Of a stretch of 64,000 nucleotides of DNA, positions 10,894-22,362 are shown in pieces; the stretch's first letter is position 1; each line of letters opens with the position of its first letter. Source of the stretch: Hypsibius dujardini (taxonomy: Eukaryota; Tardigrada; Eutardigrada; Parachela; Hypsibiidae); NCBI GenBank assembly GCA_001579985.1, contig LRSR01008821.1, positions 62,001 to 126,000 on the forward strand, in the 5' to 3' direction. Made by a program: the position numbers and the translations under genes. Under the pieces are notes generated by a model. It searched no databases and was not told the origin of the DNA. It worked only from the letters and a program-made list of their open reading frames with translations.

Positions 10894-13800
10894 TTAGAGA
10901 TCGATACCGTCTAAGGGATTAATGCGATCAATAAATTTTGGATTGGCTTCTGGTAAGGTACGGTTTTCATAAATCATCAGAAGCAGTTCCTTATAGTCCG
11001 TTAAATTGCCACTCATCAGATCCTCTGGTGACTCGATCTGCGGAATAAGCGAATGGCGATGATAAGTGTGAATCGCCACTGAGTCTTTCCAATGAATTGT
11101 TCCGTGCTCATCAAAGAAGGGCCTTAAATCACCGCTATGGGGATTGTTGCAGACCTGGTCAAGAACATACACTTCGTCGGAAAAGATTTCACTCAGATAT
11201 TTTGGGACGTCGCCACAATTGAAATTCCAATCAGCACTGTAAATGACATGAAAACTGCGACGCCAGGCACGAAGTAAACGAGATGATTTCCACCCTCCGG
11301 CCAAACCTAAATTGTAGCCCAGTTCATCACCATAGCATGTAACTGCAGGGTATTCACGCAGGATGTCTTTGATGCGCTCCCCACGTACAAAGTACACATC
11401 AAAGTCAATCGTCAATCCTCCGTATTCAACTAAAATGTCGATCTTTGTTTTGTCCGCGTGATGAAACATATGTGCGAGCTCTTTTATCCTGCCCGATAGA
11501 GTCGAATTCCTGGCGCGATACACGAATTTTATTAGGTTGTTGGTTACTAAGTCATCCCAATACTTTCCTGAAACACAAACATTTATATGATTTGTGACAT
11601 TAAAGAAAACGGGTAATAAAGGCTTTTTGAGGTTGAAAGTGCAACCACATAGCAACAAGCAGCATCTTGCACAGATTGTAACCTAAAGCAAGTACAACCC
11701 ATTCCTTTATCGTTTGTCGGCTAGATAAACGTATAAACCGCTACGGCTGTTAATTATCATGGTTATGAGTATTCATAACGATGTTCACACTCTATGCGAC
11801 GAGTAAGAAGGTTTATGTTATGGTCAAACTTGGGGTGGAAGGGTTATTTTTTGTTGTAATGAACTAGTTAAGAAATAGATATTTAATAACAAACTCTGCC
11901 GAACCAGAGTTATGCCCGCATATTTTTAACTAACGGAGATGGGTTTCTATCCTAAATAAGGTAAGGGTAGATGTGTGTTTAAATTTTGGTCAAAGCTATT
12001 CGGCCGGAGTTTCTCCGGCTAAATAGCCAAGTCACTATCCAGCTGGATCTGGTTGCATGGGCAAGCCACTATTTGGCCTGCTCGGCTGGACTTTTTTCAC
12101 AATATAGGACCACCTGTCAATTTTAAAGCGGGTTATTGGACTTAGTAAGGGTATTCAAAGTTGGCTTATTTGCAGCGATTATTTCGCTAATTCAAACTCG
12201 CTAATCTCCCTGGTTTTGCACGGCCTTGCAGCGGTGATACGAGGACATGCCCCCTGGCTTACCTGAGGCTGCGTCTCCTTCGCAAATCTCAACTGACTTG
12301 GACCACTCACAAAACAGATGCACACAATTAGCGAGCATCAAGACCAAGGAGATTAGCGAGTTTGAATTAGCAAAATAATTGCTGCAAATAAGCGAACTTT
12401 GAATACCCTTAGTGAAATGACAATGAAAAATTCGCAGAAGCCACAGGTACCTAGGAGTATATACTAGTTCCAAGAAGACTAATGGCGACATCTCAAGGAC
12501 TACACCCCACGCGATCGAGATTTGTAGAGATTGTTCCAATTATCCTTCATAGTATTTCGTTTGAGTGTTTCCACAACGTTTCGCCTGCTCAATGGAAACG
12601 GAAATTTTTTTTCAAAACTGGGAAGAGTTTGAGCAATTTTGGAATGAATGGTTCAGGAAACAGGTCTGGTCTTCCGCGTTGGCAAATGACCAAATGAACT
12701 CTCCGAAAAACGAGATCTTTAGTTGTTGATTAACTGGATACGTTTTCGATTATTCGCTAGTTTCTCTCCTTATTATTCCGTATTTTATTCCGTACTCATC
12801 GCCAGCCTTCGTTCTTTCTGATTCCTATTTAAGTTTCCTGTTAATAGTTTTGGGTAACCAGTGTAGGTATTTTGACTGCATCGGAAAAAGAGAAAAATGT
12901 TCGACTACATTATGTACGCCAAGTTGAGAGAAAGCCGGCCAAGTGATTTGTCAGTATTGCTGGTAAAAAAAACCGGCGAAATAATGGTTGGCCTGTTCAG
13001 CCGGAGAAACTCCGGCCGAATAGCCAGTTCCTTAAATTTTTGCATCGCGTCAATATACTATAGCCTCACGATTCTAGACCTGGGGTTTTTTCACTCTTGT
13101 GATGAGTGAGTGCATGTGTGTGACTATTCTCGAGATGTATCGATATAGATTATCACCGTCCGCTACGCTTCCAATACGCTAACACAGAGGTCCGCTACCA
13201 CTACGCTACTGCTCGGACTCAAATTTTTTTAAAAAGCTAATTTCCGATAAATCCGAAAAATATTATCCGTAAGCTGGCTAGAAGTAAAATTTTTCATGCA
13301 ACAAAGCAAAATCAGAAAGAAAATTTAAACGACAGCTTTGTTTATCTATATTTCAATGTTATATAAGATAGCCGAAAACAATATTTTTGCAGTTCAACAT
13401 GAGTATTCAGACAGACATTGGGCGGGAAGGTAAAGCTTACAGTAAGTCTAACATTGTCAGAATATCTGCGGGCATAGATATGATTTCTTTCCATGTACTT
13501 TTCCTAGGCCTTGCCCTCAACATACCTTTCGGGGAACCGGTAGACGGGATTATAACTTCACTCACTGGTATTTGGTGATTAGCTAAATACGTATGTAGTA
13601 GACCTTCACTATGCGTTACGATAACAGTCAAAATACTCTTGACGGTACTGTCGTCCCAAGGAACTCTATAACCTGGACCTCGAGAGTGGCACGATGTTTA
13701 TCCCCATTATCAGATCAATCAAAACAGTATTCCGTAAAATAAACCGGAATTGCGAAACACTTCTTAATCCAACGCCAAGTAATGTGAATGATCATAATCA

Positions 13801-14625
13801 CGTGGCAAAAACCTCAGGCCAACCGATTTAAGGCCAACTTTTAACCCAACAAAATGGGGTGGTCAAATTTTGAGCCAATTTCGGCTAATGCGTGCAGCTA
13901 TTTCTCATATGGCTTGATTCATTGATTTAACATTAGTATTACGGGCATCATAATTTGACGCGAAAAATTAAAGCAGAACTCTACTTCTTTGCTCGTGGTC
14001 GTCCGTAAATACACCGCTAGCTGGTCGATACACTACACCACTTCGTCCCCAAACTTCGGCCGCCGACCTGGAGTGTGGGCAAATTTTGGTATTCCATCCC
14101 GGTTTCTCCTTTTTTGCGGCGCTCCCCGCCCAGTCGACACCCTTACCAAAAATTTCACTGATCTTTTTTCAGAACATTTTTCTGAGGTTTTTGCCACGTG
14201 TATAATCGAAATTCCTGATGGGCGCCAGTATTAAGAATGGCATGTAAAACATTACCGGTAGGTTGAAGATCTCCATGCAGTAAAATCTGGTGAGGCTTCA
14301 GTCTTTGGACAGCAGAAAGGATGCTTAAATAGTCCAGAAATCGCAGTGTGACAGAGTCTTCATCTTCAGGTTTGAATCTGACATAATGCAGCAGAAGCCC
14401 GGCAAACGCGGTATCTTCCTCCAATTTGATTTTGGTCATGACAGTATTTAAGCTGTCTCGCGAAGTTACGGAAAATCTAAAAGTCGTCATGCGGATTGTC
14501 TCTGCGGCCAGATAAAACCCAATAAACAACACTGCTAACACTGCAGCTCGAGCACAAAAGGCACCTGATGCATATTCGTTTAGACGGCAATATCGCATTA
14601 CTGATCGCATTAGTATGATCAGCAT
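10894..14625 (-). CDS. DXD-motif glycosyltransferase (GT32 / A4GALT-like), type II membrane protein
   Basis: Exon 1 (14,625-14,256) and exon 2 (11,567-10,894) join in frame to 347 residues. The junction rebuilds the family motif H-G-D-L-Q-P-T-G-K-Y-W, which is strong evidence for the splice. Proteins of this type (Gly_transf_sug family, as in yeast Och1 and animal alpha-1,4-galactosyl/N-acetylglucosaminyltransferases) transfer a sugar from a nucleotide donor in the Golgi. Seen here: an anchor at about residues 25-42, LDYLSILSAVQRLKP before the splice, HHADKTKIDILVEYGG, and I-D-F-D at 178-181, which is the metal-binding DXD. Further blocks follow, including an H-x-Y-H-R-H stretch near the end. 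The 2,688 bp intron is far longer than others in the window and is filled with foldback repeats. Acceptor specificity cannot be read from the sequence. Confidence 0.82.
11568..14255 (-). other. Repeat-expanded intron of the glycosyltransferase gene
   Basis: The intron contains a foldback element at 12,144-12,413 and a pair of inverted segments near 11,996-12,025 and 12,992-13,026 (core CCGGAGTTTCTCCGG). It also has an 18 bp identity in opposite orientation (13,800-13,817 and about 14,184-14,201, ACGTGGCAAAAACC...). No exon of the family appears to be missing, because the flanking exons rejoin the conserved motif exactly. Confidence 0.7.
12144..12413. mobile_element. MITE-like foldback element
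   Basis: The two ends, about 75 bp each, are near-identical inverted repeats. The left arm starts TAAGGGTATTCAAAG near 12,146 and the right arm is its complement ending near 12,413. The middle of about 110 bp is non-coding. Length, structure and lack of coding capacity fit a miniature inverted-repeat element. I could not settle a target duplication. Confidence 0.75.
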
Positions 14626-15126
14626 GAATTTTTTTATTCCGATTCTTCCGGCTCTAGATTAATATGTAAGGAAAGACTGATCGAAAAGAGCTAGGAAAAC
14701 ATATTCGAGGCATTTTGGAGAGTTCAGACGTTTATTTCAAGCATTTTGTTTGCTCTGTCAATCTGAAATTTGGTGGATCATGTGTAAAATGTTAAACTGC
14801 AATTACATACAAGTTTTGGTGCAACTTCAAACGGCGTTTGACTGCTTGGCTTTCAATAGCAGAAAAGTCGGACTGCTGAACGCAGTTTTTTCACTGTGCC
14901 TACTCAACCTATATCCAAACTGAAAAGACAAAACGACAAATAAAAAGTAGGGCGAAGCCAATTTAATTACAGTTAAAAGTAGAACGAAAAGCCAATTCAA
15001 AGAAAGTGAAAAACTAAACACTAAACTACGCCAACTGAGTTTACTAAACGAAAAAAGTACAGGTTTATTTTGTTGAATCCATAACCATGTGCAAGAGTAT
15101 ACGCCCTATACCTCGGGGTACAGTAC
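14626..15126. other. Upstream flank of the glycosyltransferase gene
   Basis: Promoter side of the minus-strand gene. A 64-codon frame at 14,827-15,021 is hydrophobic but lacks other support. I see nothing else. Confidence 0.4.
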
Positions 15127-15968
15127 TATCAAGTGCGGGAATCATTTTGCACAACTTTTGAATTGCCGCTGTGGGCAGAGTAATGGACCCACCAGGATTT
15201 TGGCTAATTAAACGTTTGGAAATTTCATTTATTCAAAGATTCATGCGAAAAAAACGTGTTTGGTTGCCTCTCAGAGAAGTAGAAGAGAATTAGGGAAGAT
15301 GACCATCCTTTAGCGATGTCCTAGATTTGACTGACTTGAACTTGAAAATTTCATATCGCAGATCTATGTGATCTCACCAATCAATACTTTTTAACATTTT
15401 TGCGTCTATATACTTCGTTTTGAGGTGAAATCACTCCCAAAAATGTCCAAATATTAAGACTGAGGCTGATCGAAATTGACCCAGGCATTTTTACAGAGGC
15501 CGCATTGTTACGACAAAGTTACTTTGCCGGGGGGGGGGGGAATTGTCATCAGCAAAACGCAAAAATAGTTTTACAAAATTTTCGACGTGCTTAGTACACA
15601 AACTAAATTCTCAATCACTACAAAATCATAAATCTTAATTTCAACCCAAATTGAACTAGTAATGGTGCGAACTCAAGCAAGACAAAATTAAGAAGAATCT
15701 GACTATCAGCCACGGACAACGGCACGCACCGTGGCTCAAATTTTCAACTTTTGTATTTTAAATTTTTTTGTGGACACGTTGGTTTTACGTGACTCTTGAC
15801 GCGAAGTGCAAATGAAAATCTTCCTCCGCTACAATTTACTTAAAAACTGAGCAAAATACGCGGAAGTGAATGGCGTACTCAGTAATGTGGTGAAAATTTG
15901 TTTTTACTAAGAACTTTGTGCACACACACGCTTCTAGCTGTGTGCAAAAATTATTCCCGCACCTGGTA
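15127..15968. mobile_element. Non-autonomous TIR element (copy 2 of the GTGCGGGAAT family)
   Basis: Inverted ends GTGCGGGAATCATTTTG (from 15,133) and the complement of GTGCGGGAATAATTTT (to 15,962) bound about 830 bp. Both are preceded outwards by TATCAA or TACCAG, so a TA target is likely, as for copy 1. The interior differs from copy 1 and includes an 11-base G run near 15,530. No transposase frame is visible, so it is a related but distinct non-autonomous member. Confidence 0.72.
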
Positions 15969-16360
15969 GTCATGGAAAGGTACTGCTCTGTCGCCTCCTT
16001 CGCATTCGAAAGTTCAAAATCACCCTCCATTAGTTATAACAAGCAAAAATCATAACAATAAAGGGCAGACACAAAATGCACGGTCGATTATCAAAGGACA
16101 ATGTTTCAGGAACGAAAATTGTGAGGTTTAGAGAACAATTTATTACTGGTGCGAATCATGAGATAAAAACGGATATACATGTGTAATCACCAGATGCATC
16201 AACTAGATTTTCCTAATGACTACTACCGTGGCGTTCAAAATACTATATGCTTACTTTTTCCCGTGTGTGATCCTAATTTCCTTTCGTTTATTGGACCATC
16301 ATTTATTTACCGCCGCGACCTATCTTAAAACTTACTTTCCATTTCTGTCGGCTTCAGAGT
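15969..16360. other. No recognisable gene
   Basis: AT-rich spacer between the TIR element and the non-LTR fragment. Nothing is recognised. Confidence 0.4.
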
Positions 16361-16679
16361 AGTTGATGTTGGAGAACGTCTCGCGGATCGACTTGCTGAG
16401 GTTCTTACCATCACGCTGAGTGGGACGGTGCCTGATGATATCTACCTCCTGTTGTACGGCGGCGCGCTGACTGCTCTGAACAAGAATGATGGCGGAATCA
16501 GACCAATTACGTGCGGCAACACCGTGCGTCAGCTGCTTGGAGAGATTGTCAGCCGGTATATGATGTTGGCAACGAGGGAACTAGGTCGGCCGCAGCAGCT
16601 GGGATACGGGGGACCTGGTGGCGAGGAAGCCGTGGTCCCTGCCACACGGGCCTTTTTGTTGGAGGAAGGGGAGACGTAA
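16361..16679 (+). pseudogene. Non-LTR retrotransposon (LINE) reverse-transcriptase fragment
   Basis: An open frame of about 106 codons carries the early finger/palm region of a LINE-type reverse transcriptase. It has the series L-x-G-G-A-L-T-A-L-N-K-N-D-G-G-I-R-P-I-T-C-G, then a helical stretch, then P-Q-Q-L-G-Y-G and G-G-E-E-A-V. Known elements have the same order (S.LIALKKKDGGIRPI, then PxQxGxG). The YxDD active-site block and endonuclease are missing, and the frame stops at 16,679, so this is a short truncated copy. Its base composition is clearly more GC-rich than its surroundings, which marks it as a recent or foreign-composition insert. Confidence 0.75.
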
Positions 16680-19062
16680 GCCCTGTTGAAGATGTATCGA
16701 GCTTCTGATATTAGGGAAGGGGTCTACGTGATTTGATCTCGTTAACGAAAGCGCACTGTTCTTCAATCTAGCCAAATAATTTGCTGATCCTGTTATAAAA
16801 TTATTATTTGCAAGATTAGAGTGCCGTTGAAAAACGCTAAAGTTCAATTTTTTCAATTTTTTCATTTTACATGTCTCTTCCGACCGCCATTTAGTTTACC
16901 GATTTTGGTGTCATCGGTTATTGAGGTCCTAAATAGGCTTTTGTTCATAAATCTTTGATGTTTCGAACTCTCAATCAGCAGAATTTCGATTTTCAACTGC
17001 ATCATTTAGCAAACCAAATTCCTGCTACTTAATCGATTTCGAACATTTTGTGGCCGAACTTGGCTGGCAATATGGAATTCCCACCCACTAACATTCTTAT
17101 TGCAAATTCCAACAAAAACCGGGTTATCCGTACTTATATAAGGACCATTCTATTTTCAATTGACTTTGCGAGAATGCAACGAGAGACCCATTTTTTACTC
17201 TTACATGTTTCTTCATCCACGACCTGACCATGTTTTCTTTGTCATCTTTCTTCAAATTCAATTTCCATTGTAGATGAAGCATTAGATACTTGCCAGTATA
17301 TCGAAGTAATTATTGTTTTTGGAACGGTGTAAATGTACAGCTTGTTTGACCAAAACCAAGAGAACTGTAAAATAGAAAGTTCTCAAACTGCTAAACGCAA
17401 ACGGTTGAGAGACTGCCCCTTAATTTTCATTTTAAGGGTGCTCGAAAAATAAACTTCATGGTCTAAATTTGTCATCCAAGGTTGAACAACAGCGTATTGG
17501 ATTCCCTTAAAAACGATTATCGCTTCCAAACGGATGGTCATGGATGATTTAGGAATAAATAATAAGTCCTATTTTTTGCGATTCAGCGTAGCCGACCCTC
17601 GAATTTGGTGCAAATAGTGCGAATCAGGTGCCCGTTTTTAGCCGTCACCTTTTTGGTTCTATTTCCAATCACTTGGCAATTCTTGTAATGTGACACTTTT
17701 CCCATGCATGAATTCCCATACATGAATTCACATTTTTAGACACTCTGCTAATGCTAAAGCTATACTAAATAAAATGCTATTTCAGTCATAGGCATAACTA
17801 TATACACGTGTATGCGTTGGAAATCAATGCGAGTAGTCATGCATACGCTTTCAAACAGGCATGGAGATTATGCTTAATGCCAATATGACTTCCAAAAACT
17901 GGCGATTGATCTCTCCCTAACCCCAAAAATAATAGTCTGAGGTTGATCAATTCCTAATTTAGTTTATGACCTGATGCTCTCCAAATAGTTATTTCTTAAT
18001 GCGCAAAGGCTCGAACTAGGACCTAAACTAGAAGGCCTATAACGGATACCTTTTTATCCTATGCGATTTCAGTGTCTTAGGGATAGCTTTGCCGCTGGTG
18101 AAGGTGAAAGTTCATCTGAACCTTGCTGAACTAGGCAACTAACAGATGAGTTGATTTGGATTGATCGATATCGTTTCACGTAATTTGCAAACCCTTTTAA
18201 ATCGTACAGCCATGGCAAGTTATGAAACCAAACAGCAAAAGAACGGCAGATCTTGTTTACAACTAAAAATTAGAAATGGAAACTCGCTGATTTTCCAGAG
18301 GTGAGAAAATATGAAATAAAGCGAAACTCGTCTTGACTTTCCAACCGCAACAAAATCTGAAATATAAAACATTTCCCACGAGTGCAGTGCTAAAAATTCA
18401 ACAAATGTTTGTTCAATTCCGTAACGGAAACTTATTGGCCTAACAGGAGGACAATTAATAATCGTCGAAAGTAACACCGAGAGCTGTGTATTCTTCGGTC
18501 TCCCGGTCCTGAAAAATAAACAAACCATTTTTTAAAAGCCTTTACCTTTTGCAATTAAACGTATGACGCTAAGCAATTCCGAAACTCACGCTCTTGTAGT
18601 TGCCCGAGAATCGGATTAGTCGATGGCGACGGATAGGAGAAGTGACGGGATTGGCAGTGATGATCCAAATGCGAACAAGTTTTTTTGCAAAGACTTTGAA
18701 ATTCTCAGCCGTTGCAAATTGGAACGAAAACGCATTCCCTTATACAGCATAATCTAGCCGAGACAAGGCTAGGAAAAGCTTGCCCAGCGTCAACTAAACT
18801 AAACTAGAATTAAACCACAAAACTAGACTAAAACAGGGCCATTTTTTGCGACCCCAGTCCAGCTCGCCAAGCCCTTGTTTACCCCGTGCGGGACTGAAGC
18901 TTGCGAAGTTGGACTGGTCGGAATTAGTTACACACCTCTAGTCACTGAATTGAGGGAATATCACTACGCTTTCAAAACGCGGGAACGGGTAGAGAATTTG
19001 GTAGATTTCATGAAGGCACTCAAGTACCCTGCAATGACTAATTTCGATAAGAATTGGTTTTC
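16680..19062. other. No recognisable gene; one stray element end
   Basis: Mostly featureless AT-rich DNA. A single copy of the TIR-family end (ACCCCGTGCGGGACT) lies at 18,881-18,895, 185 bp before a second one at 19,064. Frames such as 18,220-18,528 (minus) are hydrophobic and F-rich without further support. Confidence 0.45.
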
Positions 19063-19923
19063 TACCCCGTGCGGGACTCATTTTTGCACAAAACAAAAAT
19101 TGCTGAATGTATAAATAAAAACTGATAAAAAATGTGTGCTTAATTCCGAAAGAAGGTATACAGATCTCTGAAACATTTGCTGGGTTCGACGTTGGGGCAG
19201 GAGCAGGACAGATGCTATGCCTTGGTTTGTGGCAGCACCTAGTAATTAGGGATGGCCCGGTTAATGGCAGACTTTGCCAAGTTCGCTTACCCAGATCAAA
19301 ATTGGTTCGCATTTCTCGAAGCAGAGCGTAAGCAACACAAAATTACAACACGTATTTTGTAGTAATTTGATGGGGCTGTCCCACACAAAAGAAAAAAATT
19401 AATTTAACGGCAACTTTAGTTTGGAGGAAAAAGAAAACCTCGCAGGGTCAAGTTCAGCCAATTTTTTAAATCGTGCATTTCTAATTTTAGATTAAAACTG
19501 GAAACCCATAAGGAAGCAACAAGAGTTATTTTTTAGTAAAAAAGAGGTGCAATAATTGGGCTCTTTAATGTAATTGAAATTATCCCAATCGCATAACAAT
19601 TTAGAAAGTTATTAGCGTGGACCCGTACCCCACTTTTTAATCTGAAAATATTCACAGTTTTTTTAAAAGATCTCCCTCAATTTAGTGGTGCACAATTGAT
19701 TGAATATTTCTGATTTTGTTTTTGTAAATTACACTGACATAGATCTATAGTTTGCCGTTTTGGTTTTTAGATTCGCATTAAAGTTGAGGGAAATCTCAAA
19801 CACGGTCTATGAAACATAAATATAACAGTGTTGGTCCTTGGGTTTTTCGAAACAACTTCTGATTTAACAATGTGAATCTCGATTTTGAAAGTGATTCAGG
19901 TAGCCATCGAAGTGGGCTTTCCA
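19063..19923 (-). mobile_element. Inverted, one-ended copy of the 345-1293 element
   Basis: From about 19,090 to 19,923 the minus strand is closely similar to 418-1275 of the first element, including the same low-grade reading frame (R-T-N-F-D-L-G-K-R-T-W versus R-T-S-F-D-L-G-Q-R-T-W). One end keeps a degenerate terminal repeat (GTGCGGGACTCATTTTTGCA at 19,069-19,088). The other terminal repeat is missing, because similarity stops at about 19,923 before the repeat would begin. The small frames in both copies reflect shared ancestry, not necessarily coding function. Confidence 0.75.
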
Positions 19924-20595
19924 ATGTTGGCAACTCTGATTCCATAGGCAACTGCAACAAGTCTGGGCTATTGTGGATGACCTTTTCACGGACAAGTAAT
20001 TAACAAGTTTCTGTGGCCTTACGTTGTCAGGCAAAAATGAACGACGAAGAAACTATTTCAATTTTCGAGTTTCTTAGTTAATGACAATAGGATTTTTTTT
20101 TAATTTTCAATTTGCCTTTTTAACATTTTTCTAAATCACCTTTCTTATTAAAGCTGGGTTGTAAAATCAAAATTCTGCTGAAGAGCAAAGCATGGACTGA
20201 TTTTGATTTGAAACTAAACAGTATTAGGACTGTACCTGTTGGATATATAAAGGAAGTTTTCTTCCATCACTATTTAGAAAAGCAATCTTGATTCGAACCA
20301 ATTATGAGTCGCAAACGATGTTGACTATGAGTATGGTGGTAAGACACACTTGCTTACTGGACAATCGCCTCAAATAACAAGATAGTGTGTGTACTGAGCT
20401 GTTAAGAATTGGCATTGTTCAAGGACTGTCTTATATAGCAGTAATTTTGCGAAATTATTTGCACACTAGGCACACGGTCAGTCGAACTAATAGAAAGTAT
20501 GTTGGGCAGTGTTTTAGCAATGTCCCGAAATCGTGTCAAGATGCAGGTCAACAAGCAAAAAGTAGTTAGTTAGTAGCTAGTTCACTCTATAGTTA
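19924..20595. other. Upstream flank of gene D
   Basis: No gene recognised. Its last bases lead into the TATA-like element of gene D. Confidence 0.4.
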
Positions 20596-20605
20596 CATAT
20601 AAATG
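20596..20605 (+). promoter_or_regulatory. Probable TATA box of gene D
   Basis: CATATAAATG lies about 80 bp before the ATG at 20,684. The same spacing is seen for the TATA-like elements of genes A and B, which supports a core promoter here. Confidence 0.45.
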
Positions 20606-20683
20606 TGACTGTTAGAATTCATCGAAGAATCTGAATCGAGGTCTCAGAGTTACTACACAATTTCTATTGCATATACCTAAAAC

Positions 20684-21557
20684 ATGTCTCATTCCAAATT
20701 TGTCCTGTTTTTTTTACCTCTCATTTTGGTATCCGCATTACTGCTTTGGGAACAAGTATCCAGTGTGGGAAGTCGACCATTCGGTACCTCCTCTACTAAC
20801 TGCCCGGCAAATGTCCCCACCGCGCTTACTAAAATCACCTGCCCATGCGCTAATGTTGGCAAGCCGTGCAAATGTGCTGGAGCTATGTGCATCGGACCCG
20901 GCGGCTCTTTGGTTGGTAATATTGGGACCGGAAGTACCAAGTTAGGCGTTTGCGGATGTCTGCCTGGATCCTTCCATAACGCCACCATTGATCAGTGTGT
21001 AAAGAATCTTACAATTGCAATAGCGACACCGGGAGTTATATCAGCGTGTACATTTCTCAATGACCCAGTGACTAGTTCTGGTGCTAATCTCACCGTTGCG
21101 GTAAGAGCATTATTAAATTGCATCTCAAATAACAATCGAAACATTCGATAATGTTCCTGTATGTGCAGACGGGAGGAGGCGTTCGTCCAATTCAGTATAT
21201 CATCGGGGTTTTCAACTCGTCTTATACCGGTACAGCTTCGGACGGCCAAACCAAGCTCTACGCCACTACGCCGCTAATCGCCATCGATCAGAACACTGGC
21301 CAGGTGTATGCTACCTATGCACCGAATACGGCAGTTACACAGTGCTACGAAGTTGTTGCTATTGATGCTAACAATCAAGTCAGCGCCCCAGCAGTATTCT
21401 GTGTACGTATCAATAATAATACTCAGACAGCTTTGTCATCCATAAACCATCCCGTATTTAGGTTGCAACGGCGGCTTATTCCTTAGCTTGTTCCTGCGGA
21501 CCCGTGACTACAACGGCAGCACCTGTAAATGCATGTACATGCCCGAGCGATTTTTGA
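20684..21557 (+). CDS. Gene D: secreted cysteine-rich protein, distant member of the modular family
   Basis: Three exons (20,684-21,100, 21,169-21,402, 21,462-21,557) with introns of 68 and 59 bp, both in phase 0, give 248 residues. A signal peptide is clear (LFFLPLILVSALLLW near residues 9-23). Exon 1 then holds a compact cysteine-rich segment, CPCANVGKPCKCAGAMC, followed by VCGCLPG, and ends with a phase-0 intron. Exon 2 (78 codons) looks like a beta-sandwich domain: its QTKLYATTPLIAIDQNTGQVYA and VTQCYEVVAIDANNQVSAPAVF parts parallel exon 2 of genes A and B (TSYLSYNPITGYIQIG and VTQVYSVVLINRATGVASDPVYF). Exon 3 adds a short tail with CSCGP and CTCPSDF. The product is probably extracellular and disulphide-bonded. 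I do not recognise a named family, and the relation to A and B is my reading of the exon 2 pattern. Confidence 0.72.
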
Positions 21558-21933
21558 GTGACTTTAGTGTTTCCATTGCGACTGCGAAAACAGTTTTGAG
21601 TTGTCTCAGGCAACAATTGAGTTGCTTCTAATGTATATATGTATATTCATTATATAAAGGATGGGCGGTTGTAACATTAATCTCAATTTAAGAGACAACC
21701 GGAGACTCGTAAACAAACAAGGGCAGCAACCATTCAAGTCATAGAAAGAGGAGGTTTTAGACTAGTCACGTAGCCGAACTGTTGTTAATCTACTATATTC
21801 ACAAGAACTGTTAGTCAGATAAGATAAATCACTCTTCGGTTAACTCTATCATTACTCGTTGTCTCGGCTTTGCACTCATATGGCGCAAGCTGAATTAATT
21901 TTCCGGTACATAAAACAATCTTTTGCCTGAAAG
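21558..21933. other. Downstream flank of gene D
   Basis: No gene recognised. No obvious polyadenylation signal stands out. Confidence 0.4.
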
Positions 21934-22362
21934 ATGTATCCTCCGATTGTTACGGAACTATTCACAATAGTATACAAAAACAAAATTGAGATACAACCAG
22001 TGAGGAACAAAAGTCCCCGTGAGTCCTTGGAATATGAAATCGATACTCGGGGATTATTCTGGGGCTCGTTACCAAATGCTCAGACTGGCATGAAAGCTCT
22101 GTCACCATTCACCACTTTTCTCCCTCGGTTCTTCACACTCTTCGATTTACTTAGGCAAAAACGGAAATTTGACATTTCGATCGACGTGAGTTTTTTCAGA
22201 AATACCTGTTCATATATCAGGTTTTACATTAGGGTCTGGGGGTCGAAATTATATCTGCCGTTTCACAGAAATATAAGAAAGAAAAGGACTTCAATCATCA
22301 CTTGGTTAGTCGAGATTTTTTTGTTTTCTATATTTTTCCTTCAGACCTTTAGTACATATTAA
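21934..22362 (+). CDS. Uncharacterised ORF, 142 codons
   Basis: An ATG-started frame of 142 codons with mixed composition, basic in its middle and ending in a hydrophobic stretch (about residues 125-138, WLVEIFLFSIFFL). In AT-rich DNA a frame of this length is mildly notable. There is no family resemblance, no conserved neighbour copy and no clear splice extension. It could be a tail-anchored protein, an exon of a larger gene or chance. Confidence 0.25.
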   Translation: MYPPIVTELFTIVYKNKIEIQPVRNKSPRESLEYEIDTRGLFWGSLPNAQTGMKALSPFTTFLPRFFTLFDLLRQKRKFDISIDVSFFRNTCSYIRFYIRVWGSKLYLPFHRNIRKKRTSIITWLVEIFLFSIFFLQTFSTY

